In this document: piece after piece, positions 8,776 to 17,129 of the stretch
Layout: the number at the start of each line of letters is the position of its first letter
Position numbering within the stretch: position 1 is the first letter of the stretch
DNA from: Euprymna scolopes
Lineage: Eukaryota > Mollusca > Cephalopoda > Sepiida > Sepiolidae
Reading direction: 5' to 3'
NCBI GenBank assembly: GCA_024364805.1
Contig: CM044509.1
Coordinates: 62,947,514-62,967,536 of the forward strand
Length of the DNA: 20,023 nt
Translations under genes and position numbers: made by a program
Notes under the pieces: generated by a model
Databases searched by the model: none
The model's input: the letters and a program-made list of their open reading frames with translations, nothing else
Told to the model about the DNA's origin: nothing

Positions 8776-8888
8776 GTATAGACAAGACAGCATCCTCGTC
8801 ATAATTGTGTCCAGCCACCAAAGTCCAGGAGGAGGTTCATATCTTGGCTGGACACAATTATGACGAGGATGCTGTCTTGTCTCTATAC
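8776..8888. repeat. Inverted repeat made of ADAMTS linker sequence
   Basis: Arm 8776-8817 (gtatagacaagacagcatcc...) is the reverse complement of arm 8845-8888 except for a two-base insertion. A 27-base spacer separates them. The left arm and the adjacent aagtccaggaggagg match the antisense of the TSR-to-GON linker in copy i (8020-8080), so a piece of that linker was copied in inverted orientation beside its own homologue. It could fold into a long hairpin in DNA or RNA. Confidence 0.9.
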
Positions 8889-9625
8889 ACACACATTACT
8901 CTTAGACCAACTTCCTGAACCCCCATTTGTTCATCGATGTTATGGATAAACTTTCTAATGGTAAGGTGAAGAACATGTTACATTGAGGCGTTGGAATATT
9001 TCTTGCTTTACAACCATAAACTTCTCTTAAGGATCCAGCCTTTGAAGACAGCTTGCCGCAACATGTCAGGTCTGATATCCGGGACTACAACTTGTTAAAC
9101 AAGATGACCACAACTATTTTGTCCAGGTAAATAGGCAAAGAAATTCTGAACATTGTAGAGTTGATTTTTAGCTTTGATCCTTCCATTCAAAACTATCCCT
9201 TTGATGTAATCCATGCAATTAACCAAACGATGCTTTTGGCCAAATCGATTCTTTTGAACATGACCTTTTTTTCCAGATAAAATTGCATGGCGTATAGTAG
9301 CAGGAATTGACAACTGTTGGTTTCTTGTATTTATGACATTCTTGTTCTGGAACCCTTCAATTTCTGCTGATGACAATCGATTGCAAATATTCCAGGAAAA
9401 TATGCAAGGAAATTCTGCACATGGTAGTTTTTGATTCGTCATCTTTTCAAGATGACCTTTTTTGATGTAATCCATGCAATTAACCGACCTATGCTTCCGG
9501 CTAAATCTATTCTTTTGAACATATCTTTTTTTTCCAGATAAAATGTCATGTTGACAAACGTTGGGTTCTTGTATCTGTTATGTCCTTGTTCTGGAACCCT
9601 TCTTTTCTGCTGATGACAAACTTCC
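8845..9625 (-). pseudogene. ADAMTS-type TSR array, copy ii (broken, GON lost)
   Basis: The minus strand carries only the thrombospondin repeats. The best frame (9475-9095, 126 codons) reads MDYIKKG...PCAEFPCIFSW, then FGQKHRLVNCMDYIKGIV, then the decayed W-rich start of the next repeat. FGQKHRLVNC corresponds to the G.Q.R.V.C core of a TSR, and C.EFPC.F.W is a usual link between repeats. A second copy of the FGQKHR region upstream (about 9560-9460) shows an extra TSR relative to the other units. The GON domain that should follow has been replaced by the inverted repeat and the Tc1 half. A non-functional fragment. Confidence 0.7.
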
Positions 9626-9689
9626 CTAACTTGTTACTAGTATGCATATGTGTATTAATAATTCAGACTCGGTGTGGCTAAACAAGCGG

Positions 9690-9770
9690 ATACCTCGAGC
9701 CACGATCAAAACTTTACTGAAAAAGTAACTATCGGCACTTCTAACCCATTTGCTATCGTTCAGAACCTGA
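9690..9770 (-). repeat. tRNA-like SINE head, copy 2
   Basis: On the minus strand, GATAGCAAATGGGTTAGAAG gives the A-box half, and a weaker B-box half (AGTTTTGATCGTGGC) follows at usual tRNA spacing. It is in the same position as copies 1, 3, 4 and 5, between the TSRs and the TA-rich spacer. Confidence 0.5.
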
Positions 9771-9798
9771 GAAATGTCGCTGTAAATATTGCAAGTTG

Positions 9799-9799
<1 letters not shown>

Positions 9800-9831
<32 letters not shown>
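9800..9831. repeat. (AT)n microsatellite
   Basis: A pure run of about 16 AT units in the TA-rich spacer between the tRNA-like and 5S-like pieces. This is the same spacer in which the Tc1 element sits in other units. A short 5S-like remnant (atgttaagtgatattctaac) follows it. Confidence 0.9.
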
Positions 9832-9833
<2 letters not shown>

Positions 9834-9879
9834 GTTAAGTGATATTCTAACTATATTTATGAAGGAAGAAAGTAGTCAT

Positions 9880-10165
9880 CAACACTGATCCAAGGTTTGT
9901 TACAGGCCTTGCCTTTAGCTCAAAAAATCTAGAACACAAGGCAGCAGGGTGTCAGTTACTCAAGGTACTGACTGCTCACCAACAGCCAGAGGTAATTCTT
10001 ACTACAGGCAGGTGGGATTGGTAACCCTGATCGGGAGGGTCTTAGTAGGTGCTCAACCTTGCCCAAGGTTCTCCTACAGGCTAACTAAATGATGGAGGCA
10101 CCTTATTCTACCATTGAGATTAATTCCCCCTGCTTCCCATATATTACCAGGGTGTTGATACTCAC
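9880..10165. repeat. Block E, copy 3
   Basis: Includes the leader ttgcctttagctc...tctagaacacaaggcagcag that is also present in copy 5 (16715-16760) and then the core ending at cccatatattaccagggtg. Units 3 and 5 share the absence of blocks C2 and D before E, so they form one subtype. Confidence 0.6.
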
Positions 10166-10269
10166 ATTCTTTGTTTCTGTTAACATCTTAAGGGTTGAGG
10201 ATCTAACATCCATGCAGTTTATTTTGTTAGTTCTCCATATTAATTTACATATTTTTTCGTTGTAGAACT

Positions 10270-11385
10270 TTTGAAAACCTGAGCTTTTCTTTCGGTACTG
10301 TATGTGATTGTCAGCCTATTATGGTCCAAATTGCAGTTATGAACCAATGTTAATCAGGAATGCATTAAATTCCACACCTAACCTTACAGAATACTTGAAT
10401 CACTTCACTATCCTGTAAAAACTTAATCCGTTTGTAGTCTGTGATCCATGGTAATCAGAATCGTCCTTGAAACGATGAATCCAGTTCCAGTCAAATCTGT
10501 TTCAAATTTCTTCTATGGGCAATTCAGTGAGCTCTAATCTCCAGCCATGCCATAACCAACACTTCGGCCTTGATGCATTATAACAAATCACATTTCATCT
10601 CTAACAACTGAGAAGGTATGTACAGAAATTCTGATTTCGGATTCAAATGCAGTTGAAATTGTTATGCATTCCATTAGTAGAGCATGTTGCAGGATCTTTT
10701 AATCTGGTCATAAATTTCTGAACAGCCTTCCTTTTGAAAGTTAGTAAATTCAAAATTTCTTTTTCATTTGCTTTCAAAAATCAACTCATTTTTCATGTAT
10801 GAGTAAGCGATGATTACCATCTTGTTGAACTGGCTTGAGTTCAGTTAACAACAGGTGCTGTCGTAACAATATCTGGCTGGGCACAATATTGACAAGATGC
10901 TCTGTCTCTATCCACACATCCCACTCTTTGACCAACCTCTGTAAGCATTTGTACACCGGTGCCATGGGTAAACGTTTATGGTAAGATGAACAAGTCTCGT
11001 ATTACATTGAGGTGTTGGCATGTTTTCTGCTTTACAACCATAAACTTCTCCCTTAAGGATCCAGCCTTCTTTGGAGACCACTTATAACCCAACATGGTGG
11101 GTCTGATATCCGGGACCACATCTTTTTGAACAAGGTGACCATGGCTCCGTCGTCCAGGTAAATGGACGAGGAAATTCTGCACATCAAGCTGATTTTGACT
11201 TTGACAATCTTTCCTCCAAGATGATCCCTTGGGTGTAATCCATGCAATTAACTGAACGAATTCATTCTCTTGAACATGATTATCTTTTTTTCCAGGTAAA
11301 ATTGCAGGATAGGAGGATTTGACAACCGTTGGTTTTTGTATCTGTTATGACATTCTTGTTCTGGAACCCTGCTGATGACAAACTT
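10270..11385 (-). pseudogene. ADAMTS-type TSRs and GON domain, copy iii (broken)
   Basis: The minus strand holds, from 11385 down, an NCMDYTQGIILEERL segment (TSR core), FTWTTEPWSPCS followed by a changed cysteine region and GPGYQTHHV (about 11165-11085), a KAENMPTPQ-like stretch, a degraded third TSR (EVGQRVGCVDRD, about 10945-10905), a poorly kept GON start, and VMHQGRSVGYGMAGD followed by SSLNCP and DLTGTGFIVSR (about 10590-10455). There are stops inside the GON part, one of them in place of the cysteine and tyrosine of the GDCY motif. The 3' flank continues into block E. An ancestral frame is visible but no open frame spans a whole domain. Confidence 0.75.
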
Positions 11386-11483
11386 CCCTTGTTACTAGTA
11401 TGCATATGTGTATTAATAATTCAGACACTGGTCCATTTGCTATCGTTCAGTTTGCATCACAGCCCAGTGTGGCTAAACAAGTA

Positions 11484-11562
11484 GATACCTCAAGCTAGGA
11501 TCGATGTTCTATGGTGAAGCTAACAATCGGAACTTCTAACTCATTTGCTCTCATTTAGAACC
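11484..11562 (-). repeat. tRNA-like SINE head, copy 3
   Basis: Diverged copy: the A-box half reads GAGCAAATGAGTTAGAAGTT on the minus strand and the B-box half retains ATCGATCCTAGC less well. A stray duplicate of the atttgctatcgttcag motif lies about 60 bases away at 11435-11450, showing a small internal rearrangement. Confidence 0.45.
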
Positions 11563-11626
11563 TGCGAAATATCGACGTAAATATTGCAAGTTGCCAAATA
11601 TAATATACATGTTACTATAATGCTGT

Positions 11627-11700
11627 GATAGCCGGTTATCCTCATATTACCAAAGTTAAGCAATATTGCATCTGATACCTATTTAGATGGTTTTCCTTTA
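11627..11700 (+). repeat. 5S rRNA-like piece, copy 2 (no Tc1)
   Basis: The best preserved of the in-unit 5S-like pieces: gccggttatcc, accaaagttaagcaatattg and tacctatttagatggtttt follow metazoan 5S rRNA from about nucleotide 30 to 85, across the A box and intermediate element. The TA-rich spacer before it (11598-11625) has no Tc1 insertion and serves as the empty-site reference. Confidence 0.6.
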
Positions 11701-12330
11701 AAAACCAGATTATGTAAGTGGCTATAAAATTATTTTGATAAATCTTTCACCGCCCTGTTGACAAACAGAATATACAAATCTTAGTCTTGATAAAAGCAAC
11801 TAATCTAGAATGGAAATTCAAAAACTGCATCATTTGCATGGTTTCCAACTTGAGGTCTGTATCTGTTCTTATACTATCCTAAGAATAACCTCCTTTTGGT
11901 GATGGTTAGGGTTGTATGTTCCATTACAAGACCATCCTTCCAAGCATCACCTCCTTCCTCTGGAAATGCGCAGCATGCATCCAGAAATATTTGCAATCGA
12001 TTGTTTATTAGCAAACTGAACACTTAAATTACATTGGTAGTATATTCAACCGGAAGAAGCATATTATTGCTAATGTCATTTTGTAATTTACAATTTAATC
12101 AAGTCTCGTATTTCTAATAAAATAGTCAATTCTAATTGATCCAATACGTCCATGTTGACGAAATACATCTGAGTCTTGATAAAAGCAACTAATCTAGAAG
12201 GAAAATTTTGAAACTGCTTCAGTTTTTTTCCAGTCTTAATTTTGCACTGTTTCCAACTCTAGGTCTGTATTTGTTATACTATCCTAAGAATTACCACCTT
12301 TTGGTATCCTCTGTTATGAAACCATCCAGC
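11701..12330. repeat. Blocks C2 and D, copy 4, with partial C2 reduplication
   Basis: C2 spans about 11701-11840. Block D follows to the attctaattgatccaatacg landmark (about 12128). Then C2 starts again (ataaaagcaactaatctaga, 12177) and leads to a second, very short D start ending near 12320, where block E begins. This local stutter indicates a further unequal exchange within the array. No coding potential is seen. Confidence 0.55.
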
Positions 12331-12515
12331 TTCACTACAGGCAGGTGGGGTTGACAACACGTAACCCTGATCGGAGAGGGGGGGGTAGTAGGTACATTAC
12401 TTTGCCCAGAAATCTCCTACAGGCTTCCTAAGGAAAGTAGGCACCTTTTATGGTGAGATAAATTCACCCTGCTACCCATATATTGTCAGGTGTTGTTATA
12501 TCACAAAAATACTCG
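12331..12515. repeat. Block E, copy 4 (5' truncated)
   Basis: Starts internally at cactacaggcaggtggggtt and ends with ctgctacccatatattgtca. The aggcagcagggtgtc start of the block is missing. A run of nine Gs (12381-12389) sits in the middle. It runs into the GON copy downstream. Confidence 0.55.
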
Positions 12516-12619
12516 CATTGTTTTTCTGTGGACATGAGGATCAAAAGTTTATTGCATTATTTTGCTTGGCAATTCTCCATATTAATTTACATAGTTTTAG
12601 TTGTAGAGCTTTTGAAAAG

Positions 12620-13735
12620 CTGAGCTTTTATTTCAGTAAATTCTTCTACTGCATGTGATTATGTGTATCTGACCATAATCTAAGTTGCAGTTGTAAATCA
12701 ATGTTAAGGTCGGGAATGGATTGAATTCCACGCTTATCCTCACAGAATCCTTGGACGACTTCACCATCCTGTAAAAACTTAATCCGCTTGTAATCTCTAT
12801 GGTCCATAGTAAACAAACGAGTCTTTAAAACGAGAAATCCAGTTCCAGTCAAATCAATTTTAAATTCATCCTGTGACCAATTCAGTGAACTGTAACAATC
12901 TTCAGCCATGTCTTAACCAACACTTCGGCCTTGATGCGTTACAGCAAATGACATTTAATCTCTAACAACTGAAAGGGTATGTACCGAAATTCTGATTTTT
13001 CGATTCCAATGGCAGTTGCGATTGTCACGTGTTCCATTGTTAGACCATGATCTTATCTTTTGTCATACATTTCTGAACAGCCTTCTTTTGAAGGCTAATA
13101 AATTTAGGATTTCTTTAAGATTTGCTTACAATAAATCTCAACTAATTTCCCATGGACGAGTAATCGATAATTACCATCTTGTCGAACTAACTTAAGTTCA
13201 TGATAGGTGCTGGCATAACAAGATTTGTTTATGCCACTCTTTCTGATTTTGGTGGCTGGACAATGTTGATGAGGATGATGTGTCGTTCAGACATCGGATA
13301 AACTTTTTATAAAGATGAATGAACAAGGTCTCGTGTTACATAGTTATTGAGGCGTTAGCATGTTTCTTGCTTTAAAAGCATTAACTAAAAGATCCGTGTT
13401 CTTTGACAGCTTGTCACACATGGTGGGTCTGATATCCGGGATCACAACTTGTTGAACAAGGTGACCACGGCTCGGTTGTCCAGGTAAATGGGCAAAGAAA
13501 ATTCAACACATGGGCGAAAGATTTTGTAAATTAAAGCCAAAATCGACTCCAAGATGATCCCTTTGATGTAATCCATGCAATTAATCGAACGATGTTTCTG
13601 GCCAAATCCATTCTCTTGAACATGAACATTTTTTTTTTTCCAGATAAAATTGCATGGCACAGTAGTAGGATTTGACAGAAGTGGGGTTTCTTGTATCTGT
13701 TACGGCATTAGATTTCTTCTGCTGACAAACTTCCC
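12620..13735 (-). pseudogene. ADAMTS-type TSRs and GON domain, copy iv (best preserved)
   Basis: The minus strand shows the domains most clearly here. FGQKHRSINCMDYIKGIIL (about 13605-13550) is a TSR core. WTTEPWSPCSTSCDPGYQT (about 13483-13425) is a textbook TSR start with its W, CS..C and G elements. ELKLVRQDGNYRLLVHGKLV (13200-13141) and EIYCKQI (13137-13117) open the GON domain. AEDCYSSLNWSQDEFKIDL and the following GTGF (12906-12838) continue it. The final 87-codon frame (12909-12646) is open to a stop after HNHMQ, and TGAAATAAAAGC with a poly(A)-type signal follows. Cysteines usual in the family have been lost (NWSQ for NCSQ, EDKRGIQS for EGRCGIQC). Frame changes separate the pieces, so this is a pseudogene. 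The lack of introns over about 1.1 kb suggests a processed origin. Confidence 0.8.
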
Positions 13736-13810
13736 TTACTCATTACGAGTATGCATATGTGTATTAATCATCCTAACGCTTTTGTATCACAACTGTGTGG
13801 CTAAAAAAGA

Positions 13811-13890
13811 GGATACCTCAAGCCAGGATCGGAACTCTACCAGGAAGGTAACAATTAGTACTTCTAACCCACTTGCTATCCATCAGAACC
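13811..13890 (-). repeat. tRNA-like SINE head, copy 4
   Basis: Minus strand: GATAGCAAGTGGGTTAGAAG (A-box half) and GAGTTCCGATCCTGGCTTGA (B-box half) are separated as in a tRNA. The B-box half is the closest to the Pol III consensus GGTTCGANTCC among the copies, together with copy 5. Confidence 0.55.
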
Positions 13891-13929
13891 TGTTAAACCT
13901 ATCCTAAATCTTGAAGTAAATGCTAATTG

Positions 13930-14180
13930 CCAGATATATATAATCTTAGAATAGTAAAATTTTAAAATGAGAAAGTGAACCATAATAGAAGGTTAAAAAA
14001 TAATACATAAGTCGATTAAAAAAAAAAAAAACTAAGATTTAATACAACCCAAGACGGTGAACACTATTCGGAATGTTATAAAATAAGTCGATTAAGAAAA
14101 AATCATGAAATGCCAAAACGAAAACCCAAAGCGATTTTCATATTTTTTTTTTCCAGGATATACGTCTGTAAAGAGGAATA

Positions 14181-14211
<31 letters not shown>

Positions 14212-14440
14212 GTAGAATTGTGATAAAAAAATTTTAAAGACCTTAGATGAATGTGTCCCGCAAAATAGTTCCAACTGCCAGTGAAGGTTTCTCTGCTTAC
14301 AAAGTAGGGGGTGAGGGCTGAAACTTATGGCAAACGCCTCTAGAACAGACAGGTGGAACTTAGTGCGTCCTCTGTAAAACAGAAAAACAATCCGAAGTGA
14401 ATGTAGAAGCACACTTTTTCAGCTAGGTGTTGTCTAATAG
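13930..14440. other. Unassigned A/T-rich stretch
   Basis: This replaces the 5S-like piece and C2 of other units. It contains two copies of an aagtcgattaa motif with A runs (14010-14035 and 14085-14105) and a 26-base T run at about 14186-14212. The 106-codon reverse frame across 14412-14092 owes its length largely to the lysine run made by that tract and shows no domain, so I do not call it. The origin of the stretch is unknown; it could be an insertion. Confidence 0.4.
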
Positions 14441-14580
14441 CCTCTGGAAGAGATAGACAGCATGCACCCATAAATTCTTGCAAGCGATTGTTCATTAGCA
14501 AACACTTGCATAACATCCTAGTTAATGTGACCGGAAGAATCATAATATTGCTGATGTCATTTTCTAACTTTATATTTAAG
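14441..14580. repeat. Block D, copy 5, left part
   Basis: Matches 830-960 (gagatagacagcatgc, attgttcattagcaaacac, catcctagttaatgtgaccg). It breaks off at about 14581-14592 where the Helitron-like insertion begins and resumes at 15231. Confidence 0.6.
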
Positions 14581-15230
14581 TCTCTTACTTAAATATAAGG
14601 CAATGTATGTTCAAGAAAGTATTTTTTAACTCTCGCCGAGGTTACTTTTATTTAGAACTTTCCTTATACTTGCTAGATTATAATATATTATTTTATTTAG
14701 AACTTTCCTTATACTACAATTTGCGAACGGAGGTCGTCTCTACATTTATTTTGATAGACTTTTAAAAAATTCCCTCCTTTCGTGTATTTGTTCGTCTTTT
14801 CCGTATAAAGCGAAACTCATCAAAGCAAAGTGGATTGCCTGGCTTTCCGGCCAGGACCTCCAGAAAGGCAATTAGCTTTGATCAGACAATTGCTATTCAT
14901 TTGGAGAGCACCCCCTTTTGGGAGCTGGTTTTCCCCCAACCTCGTGGGGGGAAGCAAAATATGGCAGAAAGCCGAATGCTTAACTAGCCGTCGACCAATG
15001 TTCATTTCTGTGCCTGCATGATTCTTAACTTCACTTCGAATCCACTTTTTGATTGACATCGCTAAATTTGAACGCTTTTCACTTCCTGTGACGTCATAGC
15101 ATAGCAGTAAGATGTCACGTTTTCTTTCAATTTACTTTCCATCTTTGCGTCACTGGTTCGAGCCTACCTCCCTACTAAGACTTTTTTTTTTTCCTAAACA
15201 CACCCGGGCAATGCAGGGAAACCTTGCTAG
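14581..15230 (+). mobile_element. Helitron-like non-autonomous element
   Basis: The right end, cacccgggcaatgcagggaa followed by accttgctag and then T, has the form of a Helitron 3' terminus: a GC-rich short hairpin about 12 bases before CTAG, followed by a T from the target. The left end lies at about 14581-14592; a candidate TC start is TCTCTTACTTAAATATAAGG. Sibling D copies (for example 12100-12125) show the uninterrupted target. The interior has a 25-base direct duplication (about 14646 and 14692, tttatttagaactttcctta) and no rolling-circle replicase or helicase motif. It would have depended on enzymes from an autonomous relative. No target duplication is evident, as expected for Helitrons. 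Confidence 0.6.
15090..15192 (+). repeat. tRNA-like relic inside the Helitron-like element
   Basis: Contains tagcatagcagtaagatgtc, resembling an A box, and 45 bases later actggttcgagcctacct, an excellent B box. A T run that could act as a Pol III terminator follows at 15182-15192. It is unrelated in sequence to the in-unit tRNA-like pieces. It is either a tRNA-derived SINE captured by the Helitron or a tRNA pseudogene; pairing of the arms is not convincing. Confidence 0.45.
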
Positions 15231-15560
15231 TCTCGAATAAAATGGTTTATTCTAATTGATCCAATATGTTCCTGTGACCTTTAGTTTTTCACTTATTTTT
15301 ATATGCCTACCAATCTCTATTGTATTCCAATTTCCACTGTATCCTGTAATAGAGGACATTATTCTAAAATATCTCAACATTTTAAAGTAAATATACGCTT
15401 ACTGGAAATAATTGAACATCCGCACATGCCTACCATTTTTTCCGTCTATGAAATAAACAAGTGTTGGCTTTAAATGTATCTTTTCATAAAATTTTAACAT
15501 ACATTCAGATTTTCCACATTTAATTTGTGTAAATGTTAATGCTTGAATTTTTCAATCTTT
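15231..15560. repeat. Block D, copy 5, right part
   Basis: Resumes with tctcgaataaaatgg and attctaattgatccaatatg and carries the alternative D end shared with copy 3 (aacatccgcacatgcctacc, taccattttttccgtctatg). It then jumps directly into the middle of a GON copy near 15560, skipping block E and the GON C-terminus. Confidence 0.6.
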
Positions 15561-16430
15561 AGTCACAAATTTCTAACTAAAAGGGTATGTACATTAATTA
15601 TTTCGGATTCCAAATGCCACGTGTTCAATTGTTCGAGCACGTCTCGGATTTTTTAATCTTTTGTCATAACTTTCTGAACAGGCTTTCTTTGGACTGAAAG
15701 CTAATGAATTCAAGCCTTTTCATTTGCTTGTAATAAATCTAAACTAATTTCTCATGAACGAGTAATCAATAATTATCATTTTGTCGAACGGACTTGGCTT
15801 TGGTTAATGAAAGGTGCTGACGTAACAAGATCTGTTGATGCACCTACTTCTGTCCTTTGGTGTCTGGACACAATTATGACGAGGATGCTGTCTCCTCTAT
15901 CCACACATATCACTCTTAGACCAACTTCCTGACCCCCCCCCCCCAAGCATTTGTTCACCGGTGCTATGGATAAACTTTCTAATGGTAAGGTGAAGAACAT
16001 GTTACATTGTTGTTGAGGCGTTAGCATATTTCCTGGTTTACAACCATAAACTTCTCCCTTAAGGACCCAGCCTTCTTTGAAGACAGCTTGCCATAACACG
16101 GCGGGTCTGATATCCGGAACTACAACTTGTTAAATAAGATGACTATGACTATTTTGTCCAGGTAAATAGGCAAAGAAATTCTGAACATTGGTGTTTTTTT
16201 CTTTTTTTTGTTTTTTTTAGCTTTGATTGATCCTTCAATTCAAAACTATCCCTTTAATGTAATCCATGCAATTAACCAAACGATGCTTCTGGCCAATTCA
16301 TTTTTTTGAACATGACCTCCTTTTTTTCCAGATAAAATTGCATGGCGTATAGTAGCAAAATTTGACAACTGTTGGTTCCTTGTATTTATGACGTTCTCGA
16401 ACCCTTCGATTTCTGCTGATGACAAACTTC
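15560..16430 (-). pseudogene. ADAMTS-type TSRs and GON start, copy v (broken)
   Basis: From 16430 down on the minus strand, a frame of 71 codons holds ATIRHAILSGKKGGHVQKN before the TSR core. A TSR with LTSCSSGYQTRRV follows (about 16130-16090). A 107-codon frame (16099-15776) then runs WQAVFKEGWVLKGEVYGC, through TPQQQC, to QEVGLRVICVDRG, matching the second half of one TSR and the core of the next. A run of Cs at 15933-15942 lies in the last TSR. The linker CVQTPKDRSRCINRSCYVST leads to the GON start near 15800. GON sequence fades out by about 15590 and its C-terminal half is missing. TSR cores are spaced about 160-200 bases apart, as expected for contiguous 55-65-residue domains without introns. 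Confidence 0.75.
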
Positions 16431-16483
16431 CCTTGTTACTAGTATGGCATGTGGGTATCACAGCCCAGTGTGGCTAAACGAGC

Positions 16484-16562
16484 AGATACCTCGAGCCAGG
16501 ATCGAAACTCTACTGTAATACGAAGAATCGGCACTTCTAACCCATTTGCTATCGTTTAGAAC
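16484..16562 (-). repeat. tRNA-like SINE head, copy 5
   Basis: Minus strand: GATAGCAAATGGGTTAGAAG as A-box half and GAGTTTCGATCCTGGCTCGA as B-box half, the cleanest pair in the window. It lies directly next to the TSRs of copy v, as in the other units. Confidence 0.55.
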
Positions 16563-16626
16563 CTGCGAAATGTCAACATAAATATCGCAAGTTGACATAT
16601 ACACTCTACATATTGCTGAAACACTG

Positions 16627-16670
16627 TGATAGCCAGTTATCATGTATTACAGAGTTAAGTGATATTCGAA
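16627..16670 (+). repeat. 5S rRNA-like remnant, copy 3
   Basis: Only gatagccagttatc and acagagttaagtgatattcg remain, corresponding to the first half of the in-unit 5S-like piece. It passes straight into the leader of block E, as at 9833. Confidence 0.4.
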
Positions 16671-16689
16671 CTCTATATTTATAAAGTTC

Positions 16690-17005
16690 GAAAGCGATCA
16701 AGGTTTCTGTCAGGGACCTTGCCTTTGACTCTAGAAAAATCTAGAACACAAGGCAGCAGGGTGTTGGTTACTTAAAATGCTGACCACTCGTCCATAGTCA
16801 GAGCCCTGTAAGTGAAGCAGTTCTTACTGCAGGCAGGCGGAGTTGGTAACCCATAACCCTGATCCGGGGGTGTCTTAGTGGATACTCGACCTTGCCCAAG
16901 GATCTTCTACAGGCTAACTAAATTATGGAGGCACTTTATTCTGCCATTGAGATTAATTCACTCTGATTCTCATATATTACCAGGGTGTTGATGTATCACA
17001 AATGC
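16690..17005. repeat. Block E, copy 5
   Basis: Full copy with the ttgcctttgactctagaaaa leader, aaggcagcagggtgttggtt core start and the ctcatatattaccagggtgt end. It has a short internal palindrome tctagaaaaatctaga. Closest to copy 3. Confidence 0.6.
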
Positions 17006-17129
17006 TCCTTCTTGGTTTTCTGTTAACAGCTTGAGGGCTGAGGATCTAACATTTACATTTAACATGTACTGTTTTTGTTAATTCTCCATATTAATCTGCA
17101 TTTTTTTTGGTTGTAGAACTTTTGAAAAC

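Noticed and set aside
12646-12909. Intact functional gene
   Set aside because: Only the C-terminal part of a GON domain is open. Upstream domains are out of frame and conserved cysteines are missing.
13628-13645. Repeated tttttttttttccag on the plus strand, like a splice acceptor, in five units
   Set aside because: It is the antisense of the TSR coding stretch CTGGAAAAAAAA (an IWKKK region). It recurs because the coding unit recurs, not because of plus-strand exons.
14092-14412. 106-codon reverse open frame
   Set aside because: Its length depends on a lysine run from a T tract. There is no domain and no sibling copy.
14820-15059. 79-codon reverse and 63-codon forward frames inside the Helitron-like element
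   Set aside because: They overlap on opposite strands, show no replicase, helicase or other motif, and lie in a non-autonomous element.
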